Below are positions 1 through 11,195 of a stretch of 64,000 nt of DNA, piece by piece. This stretch comes from Trichobilharzia szidati. Lineage: Eukaryota > Platyhelminthes > Trematoda > Strigeidida > Schistosomatidae. Location: positions 153,224,199-153,288,198 of the forward strand of contig OX235279.1 of NCBI GenBank assembly GCA_944472155.2, given 5' to 3'. Numbering within the stretch: the stretch's first letter is position 1; each line of letters opens with the position of its first letter. The position numbers and the translations under genes were made by a program. The notes beneath the pieces are model-generated. The model saw only the letters and a program-made list of their open reading frames with translations, ran no database searches and had not been told where the DNA came from.

Positions 1-229
1 AGATACAACATGGTGAGAGCTGAGCTAGTAAGCCTAAGAAACCAAGGTGAAGACGAAGTCTCCAACAGCAGAGTGTATTTTCCAATCGTACACGGAAGGC
101 AAGTGTATTTCAACAAGAAGCGTTTTAAACAAAAATTATGTACAATATGTCTAATTTCTGCAAATAACCGAAAAGTGTACAATCACATTGTTACGCACTC
201 CACACCCTTCCTTCAAAACCTTTTGTAAC
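1..229. other. Unassigned edge sequence
   Basis: No domain, repeat family or splice-flanked frame is recognised. It lies past the point where the neighbouring minus-strand RTE stops matching its relatives, so it is probably the flank of that 3'-truncated copy. Confidence 0.4.
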
Positions 230-1995
230 AATAGCGTGAGAAAGTCTGCCACAATTTCTGGGGCCAATTTCAGTGCTTCGGGGGGAATTCCATCCAGTCC
301 TGCTGCCTTTCTGAACTTTAGTACCTTAATCGCATTCTGAGTTTCTGCTTTCTTTAGAGGATTGATGTTCACTGGCAGGCAGTTCCGTGCGTGCTGTTCG
401 TGGCATTTTTGGTCGATTCAAGAGTCCTTTGAGATGATCAGCCCATTGTTTCATCTGTTTCTCCTTGGTAATCTGGTTTCTTTGAGCATCTTTTATTGGC
501 TTCATCATCTGGGTTGATTTCTTTCCGGATAGAGACCCGGTTATCTTATATAATGTCCTGAGATCTCTTTTGCTTGTGACTTATTCTTCTTCAGATGCCA
601 ATGTCGAAGAATTGTCCTTTGTCTTTCCTAACACTCTTCATCAATTCTTTTTTTCAGTGCAGTGTTGCGCATCTGTTGCGCATCCTTGCATTGAGTCATC
701 TTCTCTTTCCCCATACTCCTCTCCTCAATTAGCTTTCAGGTATCCGTTGAGAGGTATTCCTTGTCTTGTCTCTTCCTTCTTCCTAGAACAGTTGTACACA
801 TTTCCTTGAACATCACCCTCAGAGAGTGAGTTCCAATGTTCTTCCACACAGGTTTCCTCAGTGATGCCATGTGGAATCTCCGGCATTGCTCTGATCTGAA
901 CTGTAGTGAGGTGTCTCTTGTAGTTTTGTCCTTCAGTTTCGGAATATTGCATTGGAATTGCGGCCTGTTTCCAGTTGTTCTGAAGGATTTCAGCTTCACC
1001 TTTAAGGTTTCTAGGACTAGATGATGGTCTAAGCACACATCTGCTCCCCTTTGTGTCCAGAAGACTGGTTGTGTCTCCACTTCATTGAATAGGGTTGGGA
1101 TGAAGTTTTTTCTGGTTTGTGATGTGTCCGTCAGGCTAGATCCATGTGGCTTCGTGTATACCCTTGTGCCTGTACACTCTGCATCCGATCACCAAATCAT
1201 TAAAAGCTCAGAAGTGTGCGAAGAGTTCTCTATGCTCATTTGTTTCTCCGACCTTGAGTCTCTCGACTCATGATGAGTTCTCCTCCTATATTATCTGCTC
1301 CCAGTTCGGTATTCATATCGCCCCTCAGGATTTTTATGTCACCATTTGGGATGTTGTCCATTGCTGTTTGTAGCTGACTGTAAAATCTTCCTTCTTCTTT
1401 TGTTCAGCTTTGTTTGTAGCATTGCATGATAATTGTGACCTTTCTTTCTTCCTTTTGAGTTGAATCTTGCTGTCATAATCATGCAGGAGCAGATTAGTTC
1501 CCACTGCATTAGGGCTTCGGTTGCTGTTCGTGATATCATGATAGCCACTCACTGTCTCAGTATGCTTGTGGTTGTTGTTTGATTGGCCGGAGTAGATTAC
1601 TGACTCTCCAGTCGACAATTTTGATAATCCACATCCATTCCATCAGCTTTGGTTGATTTCCAGCACTCGTATACTATATCTTCGCATTTCGTACATTTTA
1701 CAGACATTCCACGTCCCCATTCTTACTCTTGCTTTCATCTAGAGAAGACATCGGTTGACTGGCTTCGCGAAGGCTTTTACCATTCGTTATCATTTCGCCT
1801 CCCCGATTGTGGGGAAGAATAAGATCGTTCTTTAAATTTTTCGTATTTTGAATGTATTTTTTGTGTGTTGAAGTTTCTCTAGCGGTTCGATAAGTTCAGT
1901 GGTGTAGGGTTTCTAGCCCTATGCCCAACCCTCCTTGTTTACCCTGGGGTGGGACTGGCTAGAAAACTAGCAAGCTGTTAACTAGGCGAGGTTAA
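230..1995 (-). mobile_element. RTE-clade LINE, endonuclease plus N-terminal RT, 3' truncated
   Basis: Minus-strand translation gives the apurinic-like endonuclease of RTE LINEs followed by the start of the reverse transcriptase, broken into several frames. Visible landmarks: GTWNV near 1705-1719 (endonuclease start), a TGESVIYSG block near 1600, DMNTE near 1306-1320, a DHHLV block near 1020-1035, the linker with RKKEETRQ near 780, the WADHLKGLLNRP block near 450, and a PDGI-like block (here LDGIPPEALKL) near 280. The last three align with the better RTE copy at 52-53 kb. The RT palm and the 3' end are missing. About 1880-1995 carries GC-richer 5' leader sequence. Several frameshifts and stops show it is dead. 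It is a relative of the 36, 44 and 52 kb copies. Confidence 0.85.
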
Positions 1996-2559
1996 AAAAT
2001 AAAATTTATCAGCCAAATTACGAACTATATTTCGGGATCAAATCGAAGTGCGGGATGAATGGTTAACTAGCTAGGGATCGTGCACGAACGAACGAACGTA
2101 ACACGATGGCTTACCAAATGACGTGGATGCTTGACCATAAGCCTTCAGTTAAACAAATCGACTGAGACATTGAGGGTCAGCATCCAATGTTCAGTGATGA
2201 ATGCTGTGGCTAATAATTCAAGGGAATTACTCACCGCTGCAACCCTTATTTTGTATTTGGAGATCCTAGAAGTTTCGATCTAACGGCATTCGCAACGTAA
2301 AACAAAGAGATACTCACAAATTTGTGTGAAAGTGTATTATCAAAGCAGTTAAATTCAAAGATTGAGCGAATACAACGCAATAAAAATTATCAAGTAATCT
2401 TTAGACATATAAGCAAACCAAAGTTCAATTACATAGTGAAAGTATATTACAATGATGAATAATAGAACGGGTGACTACAAATGCTCTTACTGAGTGACGT
2501 TACGAAACATGTACTCTATCAAACTCCGTTGCTGTAAGAGTGTGAATCAGTGATGGGGA
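1996..2559. other. Unassigned; possible LINE leader or flank
   Basis: There is no coding signal. A short tetranucleotide run of the type AACG lies near 2088-2100. It could be further 5' leader of the minus-strand RTE, or simple flank between that element and the CR1 fragment. Confidence 0.3.
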
Positions 2560-3329
2560 ACCTTCTCCTCTTCAAGTTAACTCAAGACTGGGCGGTAACC
2601 AGTGGAATGACTTTCAACCTGAAAAAGTGCAAAGTAGTGAAGTTACGCACCTGTAGACTGCAGAATGCAAGTTACACCCTGTGCAATGAAAGCTTGTCCT
2701 GCTCAACGTCGGAACGTGACTTAGGTCTAGTTCTAACGGAGAAAATGGACACAAGCGTGAATTACACGGGGGATGTAGCGAGGGCATATGCGGTCATACA
2801 CTTTGCACATAGACAATTAGGTGCACTCATTCCTGAGCTCTTTCTAAGGTTGTATAAAACATACGTCAGACCGCATCTTTAAGTGCATAATATCATTGCA
2901 CCCCCACTGCTTAAAAGAGACGCCAACTTCTTGGAAAGAGTCCAACGACGGGCAAAAAAAGGAGTGGTTGGTCTCCGAAATAAACCATATGACGAAAGGC
3001 TGAAGAAATTAGGCCTATTCACACTCAGTTACCGTCGCCTGAGGGGGGATTTAATTACTGCCTACAAAATAACAAATGATCAGAATCACCCAAACAAAGG
3101 TGTTCTGCCATTGAGTAGGTATAGGCTCCCTCGTGGAAATCCTAGAATGATAGCTCATCAGAGGGCAAGGACCCGGGTGCGCTCCCACATTTTTTCCCTG
3201 TGGGTTTGCCGTCCCTGGAATTCCTTACCGGCAGATGTAGCTATGGCACCATCTGTGGACGCCTTTAAGCGAAGGCTGGACAACCATGCAGTGACACAAG
3301 GACTGCATCCAAATGGCCTATCCCCTTAA
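2550..3329 (+). pseudogene. CR1 reverse transcriptase C-terminal fragment
   Basis: About 259 codons in one frame with one internal stop, so 110 and 148 codon pieces. The reading is well kept given its age: only one stop and no frameshift between the KKCKV motif and the terminal stop at 3327-3329. It covers the region after the catalytic YADD motif, which full-length CR1 proteins carry upstream. The function in a live element would be template-primed reverse transcription. No start codon context or promoter is visible because the 5' part was never copied. Confidence 0.85.
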
Positions 3330-3447
3330 AATCGCATATACCATTCAAAGGTAGACAATTAAACTGGTCGTTTTACTTCTTCACATTCCCTTCAGTCTTA
3401 CTCTCCTGACAGCTTTAACTACACATATTATTATTATTATTATTATC
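2560..3447 (+). mobile_element. CR1-like LINE, 5'-truncated 3' end
   Basis: A 5'-truncated non-LTR element. One frame runs 2550-3329 with a single in-frame TAA at about 2880. It reads as the RT thumb and connection region of CR1/Jockey-type elements: GMTFNLKKCKVV, SERDLGLVL, LFLRLYKTYVRPHL, then FLERVQRRAKKGVVGL and the LGLFTLSYRRLRGDLI signature, ending in RPWNSLPADV and FKRRLD. The 3' untranslated part ends in a short run of TTA repeats at 3428-3446, a typical CR1-like tail. It differs from the RTEs of this window, which end in an AATAAT tail and lack these motifs. The polymerase palm with the catalytic aspartates is absent, so this copy cannot move on its own. Confidence 0.88.
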
Positions 3448-4985
3448 TTAACCATAATGTGGAAAAAAATACTGTTAAATTCTGAACTAAAGCTTTTTCC
3501 CTGCGGTGAGCAGATGGTGAAATGATGCTGAAGTGGCACAACTTTCCTCTGTGATAACTTCCGTCATTACTCGCATTAGTTTGGCGCTTAATGACATTTT
3601 TCTCAACATTTCAGCACTTTAAGCTCCAATTCAGCATTGACTAGCAATATTTCCGTTGAGGCCTGTACAAAGTGTAAATGTTAAGCGATCCAAAATCTTT
3701 AAGTATACAAAATATTTATGGCAGAAGATGTTACGAAATGTTTATTTTTTAAGGTCTGGTTCATAAGATACATGTTAGCTTGTATTTTCATATCAGTATC
3801 TTAACACGGATAGATTTTTGAAGTTTGAAGCTGTTACTGTGACGATGTGAAATTTTTTGGCAAATTTTGAAACTTGTAGACCGCCTATAATTTCCAAGAG
3901 TTGTGACTGGAAATCGCCTCTTGAAAGCATGCATAAATCCTGAATGAATTAAAATCGATGAAATATGTCTAACGGCCCCTTATCACAGTATAAACAGACA
4001 ACATTCATTAGCAGAGAAAAAACACTGATCCTCAAAAGAACGTGAAGCATACCAACATCAGATGGCAAATTACCAGTGGTATTCTTAGCTGAAACAGTTC
4101 CATGCCAAAGTTACTAGGCTGTTAGTTTTTCTCAGATAAACGATTTACTTCTAATATAAATATTGAACGGATGGTTGTCGACTGTGTTTCATTGAAAGTT
4201 TCTTATTGTATAAAACTGACCGTTTTAAAGTATCAGATGAGACTACACGAAACAATGAAACGTCAAAACTTACCGTTTATGAAACGCCAAGTGTTTTGCA
4301 AATGCAATCGTTAACATGAATACCACTTGTTTTTAGAGTTTGGGTTCTAAGTGAATGTCAGTTTTCTGTTCGAATTCGACAAAGGTGCCAAAAGACTTTA
4401 TGAAAAGCTGAGTAATGTCACATGAAACTGTTAAGTGAACTAATTTTTTAATAAAAAAGTAACAGGAGACGTAAACATACTGAAGAGTACAATGCACAAG
4501 TTTCAATAGTCTCTATCTTCAGACAGTTGACCGGATAATCAAGTATTAAAATGTATAGCTGTCACCGCAGTCAAATTTTGATTTGTATGCAATGGATGTT
4601 GAACCAACTCTCGAATTTGTTTATCAGGTGAAAAGGTCTGCGATTACCTAAACCGGTTCTTCTGCACATTTTAAAAGAGTTTTATACGAGGAAGTGTAAG
4701 TTAAATATGTTAGAGAAACAATATAAACAAATTCTTATGACAACAGCATACTCAATTAATTTGTATGCTTATCTTTTAATAAATTATGCTACAGTAGAAT
4801 GTGTGTAATAACTCTAGGTTTTTTCAGATGGGAGTATTATTTCAGATTGTAAATGAAGTCACTGAGATAATCGCTAACATTGTGTAAAAACAAAACCATA
4901 TATGCTTTGTTCTTCCATAGGACGTCTTAATACCTAGCACTGGTAGTTTTCCTTCGGCGCTATTGAAGCTGTAACACACTCTACT
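3448..4985. other. AT-rich stretch without recognised features
   Basis: No open frame longer than about 60 codons and no repeat family known from the rest of the window is seen on either strand. It is consistent with intron or intergenic DNA. Confidence 0.5.
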
Positions 4986-4991
4986 TTTCAG

Positions 4992-5121
4992 GAAGGTGAT
5001 AAAAGCTACTACCCGTATTACTCTGCACATAGACTTACCAGACCTTAGTCATGTCTATTTCGAAAATTGTAACTTGAAGCTTTGCTGTTCATCCGGTAAA
5101 TACCAGGCATACTTACCAGCG
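4992..5121 (+). CDS. Candidate internal exon, CS/p23-like beta-strand pattern
   Basis: A 130-bp interval is flanked by a good acceptor (CTACTTTTCAG, ending 4991) and a donor (GTAAGC from 5122). The open frame ends exactly on a codon boundary at the donor and starts with one base of a split codon. It reads TTRITLHIDLPDLSHVYF, then ENCNLKLCCSSGKYQAYLPA. The alternation, the hydrophobic-x-IDLPDL strand, the E-N-x-L-K-L strand and the SSGKY turn resemble the CS (p23/HSP20-like) fold of co-chaperones such as p23 or HACD3-type proteins. That likeness is my inference from pattern memory. No companion exon was found, so the gene, if real, has long introns. It could be chance. Confidence 0.33.
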
Positions 5122-5347
5122 GTAAGCTTTGCCAGTGAGGATTCTATGTTTTCTATCGAAATTTTTTGGGTGTTATTTTCTGTCTAAATAAGAAACCATT
5201 TATCCTGTAAAATGATTACTCTGTTAATTGGAAAATGTGTTTACACATGGGAAAGATTTTGTTGCCCAAATGTCCTAATGGACATTGTATTTTTTTCAGC
5301 ACGACTTTACCAACAACAGCACACATGCACAGGTACTTCCAAACTTC

Positions 5348-5445
5348 GGTTAGGAAGCTCGCCGACCGTGCACATGGTCCGGGGTTCGATCCCGGGCAAC
5401 TGATATCACATGCTGAAATCTTTTGTCCTTTACTAGCACTGGACC
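5348..5445 (+). mobile_element. Partial tRNA-headed SINE (B-like, internally deleted)
   Basis: It contains the shared head block with GCTCGCCGACC, the CACATGGTCC element and the B-box GGGGTTCGATCCC, then jumps to the GATATCACATGCTGAAA block that lies near the 3' part of SINE-B. The A-box side is degraded and the middle is missing. Confidence 0.6.
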
Positions 5446-5489
5446 AAGTTTCGCCCATGAGATAAAGTGCTGAACGATGTGTAATGGTG

Positions 5490-5665
5490 GTAAACAGGAT
5501 ATCTGGATGGTGTTAGGTTAATTTAGGGAAAAGATTAGCTAAGGTTTAGGCTAGGGACAGGTTAGATTTAAGTTAGCCCATTTAGGAATATAATAGAGTT
5601 GGTCAGGGATAGACAGGGGTTAGGTTAAGGAAAGATTAGGGTTAGGATTGAATTGGAAGTCCTAA
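5490..5665 (+). repeat. Degenerate GTTAGG/TTTAGG-rich patch
   Basis: About 175 bp are dense in GTTAGG, TTTAGG and GGTTAGGGTT-like words, not in perfect tandem. Flatworm telomeres are TTAGGG repeats, so an old interstitial telomere-like tract is possible. Low-complexity drift is an alternative. Confidence 0.4.
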
Positions 5666-6160
5666 TTCTCTTTTTAGCACAATTACTCATTCTAGGGTCA
5701 TTGGTGGGTTCGCGCCTCTTGAGCGTCTGAAGTTAGACTTTGCCTAAAGCTAACCGGAAGGCTTTTAATTAAAAGTATCTAAATAGTTATATTAAAGTGC
5801 ATTCTCTGGTTATAGTATGACATAGTTGTTTGATGACAGAAAATCATTCTACTCTGATGTGCAATATTTTATTTGATATAACGAATTGAGATAAAATTAG
5901 ACGAACCAGTGAATGAATACCACATGGTCACGAATATCATATTCTGAAAGCATTTTCGTAAATTTCATCATAAAGGTATATGATCTGTTTTTAGTAAGCA
6001 ACTAAAAAGGGCTGATGATATATATTAAAACGTCGATTTCATTCTTAAGCTGCATAGCACCTTGTCTTTATCTGTATTTCCACTTATTGTCCAGCTATAA
6101 ATGCCAGTGTCCGAATTCCCCCCATTCACTTAGTAGCTGGATACTTTTTTCTGTTAGTGT
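5666..6160. other. AT-rich stretch without recognised features
   Basis: No coding or repeat signal is recognised; frames here are short and lack splice-like flanks. Confidence 0.45.
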
Positions 6161-6164
6161 AAAC

Positions 6165-6395
6165 ATTTGTTCGTCAGTGGCTCACCAACTATGCACGTGC
6201 TCCGGGGTTCGATCCCTGGTCAGCGCACACTTTACCTCCTTTACTTGGCTGTAAACCCGATAAAGAGGGAAGGTTGGGTGTGAGGCTAGCAATCCCACCA
6301 ATTAAAAACAAAACCAGTGCAACACCGAAACTTCAAAGCTCTAGCTTGAAGCCCTATGTTCCACTCAGAACACAAAAGAATAAAAAAAATATGTG
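6165..6395 (+). mobile_element. SINE-A copy (tRNA-like head, RTE-like tail)
   Basis: The head has lost part of its A-box but keeps the B-box GGGGTTCGATCCC near 6201. The body has the GGCTAGCAA block and the tail reads through TTGAAGCCCTATGTTCCACT to an A-rich AAGAATAAA end. The 3' hairpin arms GTTC/GAAC are kept. It is a decayed copy in sense orientation. Confidence 0.8.
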
Positions 6396-6678
6396 GAACA
6401 TACTTAATAACAAAAGGATTTGTAGAACTACTAAAGTAAACAGTTCATTAGTGGCGCTTCACTACTTAATCGTCAAACTTAAATTTAATGAGAAAATATT
6501 TACGTTATAAAATGAGTAATCATCATAACGATAGAAAGTTTTGTGATTTCACTCTATTTATGATATCCTGATTACGATAAATATATTTAACTCACACTCC
6601 TAGACTATTTCTCTTTATTCATTTTGTTACTTGATTTAAACGTAAAGGACTGATTATATATTATATTACGATCAGAGT
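6396..6678. other. AT-rich stretch without recognised features
   Basis: No coding frame or known repeat seen. Confidence 0.4.
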
Positions 6679-6789
6679 AGACTTCGATATTGCAAGCTTG
6701 ACTGATAGAATTCAGTCTGCACCGAAGATAGGACTGGACACATTACACTAGTTACTGACTAGTGTCCAATCAAAAAGACTTCGATATTG
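6679..6789 (+). mobile_element. 83-bp mini insertion with 14-bp target duplication
   Basis: The word AGACTTCGATATTG occurs at 6679-6692 and again at 6776-6789, flanking 83 bp. The insert matches the right half of the foldback block at 39.3-39.4 kb: CTGATAGAATTCAGTCTGCA, then GGACTGGACACATTACACTAG and GTGTCCAATCAAAA. It ends in a short A run, and the exact 14-bp duplication is in the range made by target-primed insertion. An inner palindrome ACTAGT-TACTG-ACTAGT is present. It has no coding capacity and must have used machinery in trans. Confidence 0.7.
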
Positions 6790-7925
6790 TAATTTCTGAT
6801 TAAACTTACATCAGGAAAGTAGGAAATATGTACATACACAAAATTTAATTCATTATATTTTATCTATCAGATAATCGAATTTACCTCTTGTTAATTCTCT
6901 GATTAAAGGGAAAATGCCTTGTTGCCTAAATTTAACACAGTCACTTGTAAATTATGTGGTGTTGTGTTTTGAGGAAATCTCTCTCTCACACACACACACA
7001 CACACTCTCTCTAAAATCATATCATTTAAACGTGTCATTTTTATCGAAATCTAAATAGAGAAGCAGCTTGATGTAATTTACTCTCAGCTGAAAATTAAAA
7101 AAAAATAGAAGTACACATCCTGCGACAAATATAAAAAACTTGAATAGCTGGTTAAACTATACACTAGACTAAAATGTCTTTATGATATAAAGTGCTTTTG
7201 AAATGTAGGCTAGAAAATACGTGGGCTTTACAAAGAAAATAATTAACTATTAGAGTTCCAACATAGTCTAAGTTTAACTAAAACACAGACTGATGAGGGA
7301 TTTTTTTCGGAGGATTATTAAAAGTATGATTATACAGATTTTAGGACAATTTGGAACATGAGAGATCTTATGTAGCATCTTGAGGAATTGATTAATCTGA
7401 GATAACATTATAAAATATGCTTAAAAACAAACGATTTCATTAGAGACTGTCATCTACATCATTCACAACACTGATAAATAGATTATATCATCTAGGTTTG
7501 TATATTTCCAGAAGGCTCCGGCAAAATGAATTTCCTTGAGGCAAAATGTGTGTAGATCACTATAAAATACAAACTTCCATTGGTGGACTAATAAAATATA
7601 AGTCTACTCAACATTATTTAGCAGTGTGATTTGTAAAGCACTAATTACTTTTTTTTTAAATAATATTTTTTCGGGGACTTAACGTTGAAAGACAATAAAG
7701 GGACAATAAAAAGAAACACGCCCAAAAATCATATGTATATCTCCATATATGTTTACTTCCTCAGTCAATCAAATAATAATTGAAAGGCTTTTAATGTGAT
7801 GTTAATTTGATAATTCTATTCAAATGTTATGTTCATAGAAGAAATAAATGTTCTCAGTAATATTGTTATTTATATCCTATCGTTTTACTTAATAGCATTT
7901 TAAAGGAAATGAAATGCATTTGTAG

Positions 7926-7926
<1 letters not shown>
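6790..7926. other. AT-rich stretch; one CT/CA microsatellite
   Basis: The only visible structure is a mixed CT then CA then CT dinucleotide tract at about 6979-7012. No coding frames are supported. Confidence 0.5.

Positions 7927-7964
<38 letters not shown>
7927..7964. repeat. (AT)n microsatellite
   Basis: About 19 uninterrupted AT units. Smaller AT runs occur near 14204, 28977, 35073 and 57005. Confidence 0.95.
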
Positions 7965-7966
<2 letters not shown>

Positions 7967-8139
7967 CGTATTCATGTTTCTGTTCTGATTAGGTGAAAAA
8001 GGAATTATTGATGTTTATGAAAATGGAATTTTTTTTAAAGATATTGTATCGTAATCAGTTTGAAGCAGATTTAAGACCAGATCAACTGAAAGGAGTAAAA
8101 AGCTGTTTATGTGGGCGAAGAAGTTTTCAAGTTATCGAT

Positions 8140-8400
8140 CGCAAATAATATTAGATGGTTGGAGGCAATTGGCAGGATGCCTTGCACCTAGGTTTCGTGC
8201 TAGTTGGCAGTCATCAGCAAGGCGTATCTGCAATCTCGAAGGAACTCATGCCCCTTCTGAGGTTCCAACCTGTGTCACCCAGTGCAGTTCTGCAGTCAGA
8301 GACGTTACCACTGAGCTATTTAGGTTTGCAACTGACCTCCTGTAGGACTGTATTGGATATTTTTGATTGGACGTTAGTTAGTAACTAGTGTCCAATCCAA
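8140..8400 (-). mobile_element. SINE-C copy with short terminal foldback
   Basis: Read on the minus strand it opens with a short palindrome (GATTGGAC ... GTCCAATC), then CCTACAGGAG, then a tRNA-like block with A-box AATAGCTCAGTGGTAACG (about 8303-8320) and B-box near 8259-8274, then a body that ends CCAACCATCTAAT. The same order occurs on the plus strand at 39.2-39.6 kb, where the palindrome is longer. The head differs from that of SINE-A and SINE-B, so this is a separate family. It has no coding capacity. Confidence 0.72.
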
Positions 8401-8488
8401 AGTACAAATAATATTCAATACTCCAAAATGTTATGTAGAAATGTTTGATATATTCCGTTGACAGAAGTTCTCACTGTGATAATAAGAC

Positions 8489-9985
8489 TTAATATAAGTT
8501 GCGTTCATTTTGTATAAAACTCAGTGATAGTGTTATTAATTGGATGACGTTTTGAGGACAGTTTGTTGTTAATAATCTCATCAAAGTATTCACATGACGT
8601 CTGAAGAATAATAATACAATAATCAGTTGTGAAACCTCCACAGCATTAAAATTCCACAATAATTTATCTAACCAAACAAATGAGGTAGCGATGAAATCAC
8701 TAATAATCCTGGTAGTAGCGGACGTATTTATAATTGGAAACGTTAAGCTCCTGGAACGTTTAGTTCTGTTTATAATTTTTGGTGGAGTTTTGTGGACGAT
8801 AAATTCACTATGTTGAAATCTGAACGTATCCATAAGTTCTAAACACATATAAATTCAGTAGTAGATAAACTGTAATTCACTTTCGAGTTAGAAAACGAAC
8901 AGGGTGAGTTAGGGACTCTAGACTGTAAAATAAAATAAAAACAGGATGATGGGTTAGATACTGGAATCTGTAGGAAGTACTTAGACTGTGAATCATCACA
9001 TCTAAAATAGGTAAGGGCACTTTCACATAAATGTTTGTGTAATCAATACACTCGCCTTGTTAGTAAGTTCAGAGATTTAAGCAACCAAATCAGATAAAGA
9101 AGAGAAGTGAATAGCTACCATTTAGGATTTATTCAAAAGTGTATCAAGACCCCTAGTGAAAATGAGAGCAGTAATATCAACGGTGAAAATAGTACATATA
9201 ATAAGGAATGCAAAGCCTTGATTGTGGTGCCATATAAAGAAGGAGTATCGGAGCCCTTCTTAGGATTCTTAATAAGGTTGAAATCAGGGTGTCATTTAAG
9301 CAAACCAACTCACTCAGAGACAAACTACTCTGTCTTAAGGACCTGATAGATCCATTTAGGAAGAAAACTAATATTTATTTATCTTTTTATTTTTTATTTT
9401 ATTATAGCTTGACTCCACACAGTATTTTTGATTCAACTGTGAAATTTTCAGCATGTGATATCGGTAACCGGAATTTAGCAGGCCGACCATTGATATCGGG
9501 TGTGTGTCGGCCGGGGATCGAGCCCCGGACCATGTGCATGGTGTGACTATGAGGTCAATTACATAAGTCAAACTAGCAGTTTGGTGTCAGTTAGATTATC
9601 AGAATTTAAATAGATTGAAAATGAATAACTTCAGTATTCAATAAAAAAGTTCGTAAATGGAAGTGACTTTCATGTAATCACACAATAGGGTGGGTTAAGG
9701 TAAACGCATAATAATATAACAGTCAGGTGGTGAGAGAGGTGAGTCACCGAATGCTTGATCATCGAGTCAACACCAAACACGTGCAGTCGAAATGATGCAG
9801 CAACTATACCGGATATACAGAAATTTGACATATAAAACAGAATTAAATAAGGAGGACACTTGAACATGTTGATGTGAATATGAATTGCTCTCAAAGGTCG
9901 TCTAGTTTAAAAGACTGAATCACTGTGTCTTATAACGAATGAATTTGACTAACATGGAATTATATTCTAACACAGTGCCCAAATT
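8489..9985 (+). mobile_element. Penelope-like element (group alpha), with inverted end at its left side
   Basis: Frames at 9107-9350 read the pre-endonuclease linker of PLEs (LGFIQKCIKTP, VPYKEGVSEPFLGFL, then SFKQTNSLRDKLLCLKDLI). After a SINE-B insertion the GIY-YIG remnant continues (VNYISQTSS), then a block ending IIESTPNTCSRND and the 3' end with ACATGGAATTATATTCTAAC and CACAGTGCCCAAATTC. At 8500-8590 the same terminal block is present in opposite orientation (ATTGGATGACGTTTTGAGGA). Forward body plus inverted end fits the terminal repeats of PLEs, which occur in direct or inverted order. Many stops; dead copy. Confidence 0.75.
9395..9545 (-). mobile_element. SINE-B partial copy inside PLE
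   Basis: Minus strand shows the B-box GGGGCTCGATCCCCGG, the GATATCAATGGTCGGCCTGC block and the tail ending in TGGAGTCAAGCTATAATAAAAT. The A-box half is missing. It interrupts the PLE between the linker and GIY-YIG remnant, so it is younger than that PLE. Confidence 0.78.
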
Positions 9986-10940
9986 CATCTCAGATATTAC
10001 TAAAACAAAATAAAGCCCAAAAGTACACAGGTAGAGGCTATTGTGTAACTTAAAGCTATTCTCCAGTAATCAAAATCAATGAAAATCAGGGAGGTGCAAG
10101 GAACTCCAACTGAGTCTTAAATTACGTTGCACAGACTCATTACTCACGAGTCTCAAGCAATGAAAAAACAGTTAGTTTTCGAGATCAGTGGTGCACTAAC
10201 TGAAGCTAGCCTCCAATGGAAGCATACCCTAGAATTGTGAAATCGTCCAAGACCAAGATTTTGAATACGATCCAATATGATCAAGACTATCTCCGTTCAC
10301 ATTGTGTTAAGTCCCTTAAGTCCTTAACTGCTTTGCACTGGTTCTTTTTTATAACTGACAGTAATGCATTTGAACATAATTTTCCATAAAATGATGAGTG
10401 AATCTGCACTAGGAAACCCAAATGTCTACTCAAAGAAACTACTGTTTGTCATGTGGTCTGGATAATCTTTATTGTTGAACTGACAAAACTGAATTTTTTA
10501 CTTCACTCATTCATTCCCCTTAATGAATTTGAATGAAGCAAGAACAGCAGTTTGTGCAGAATAAAATGGTACCAACATTTTTTTCGTTGGCTTCTCATAA
10601 ACCGCATACAGTCTAAAGAAACTATTAAGTTTATGTACAGGACGGTTTTAACGTGCCTACAAATGTCACATGATGTCAGTTGACAAGAGACTGCTCAGAA
10701 AATTACACTTATGTAATTTGCACCCAGAGAGTTCGAGTTTAAACAAACACAGATGTTTGCATACATTGGAAAAAGAGTTACGTGGTAAAGACGAGATGTA
10801 AGATGATGAGTAACCGATAAACTGAAAAACAATATAGTGAGTTCAACTCAACTTATGGAAACAAGAGACAAAGAAATTTACGCTATATCAAAGGGCAAGG
10901 GAGTACTTAAAGCCAAAGATAACGCATCAGTATAAGTATA
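9986..10940. other. AT-rich stretch without recognised features
   Basis: No coding frame or named repeat is recognised on either strand. Confidence 0.45.
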
Positions 10941-10949
10941 GACAGCAGA

Positions 10950-11190
10950 AGGTGCGTCAGCGGCAGAGTGGCAGAATGCCCACCAACCCCGCATGGGTTT
11001 CAGGGTCCGATTCCCGGCCAACGCAAATTCTTACCTCGCCAAGCCAGTAATAAAACTGGTAAAAAGGGAAAAGTGGGCATAAGGCTAGCAACCCATTGGA
11101 TAAAAATAAACACCACTGCTACCTAAACTTCAAACCTCTAGCTTGAAGCCCTACGTTCCACTGAGAACGTAAAGGAATAAAAAAATAAAT
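10950..11190 (+). mobile_element. SINE-A copy
   Basis: The head GTGCGTCAGCGGCAGAGTGG with A-box, a weakened B-box (GGGTCCGATTCCC), the AAGGCTAGCAACCC block and the tail CTTGAAGCCCTACGTTCCAC with hairpin GTTC-CACTGA-GAAC, ending AAGGAATAAAAAAATAAAT. It abuts the minus-oriented PLE end that begins about 11196. Confidence 0.85.
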
Positions 11191-11195
11191 ATACA

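Noticed and set aside
8489..8848. A 119-codon minus-strand gene
   Set aside because: Its 3' part overlaps the inverted PLE end and the peptide shows no domain; it is best explained as chance within PLE-derived DNA.
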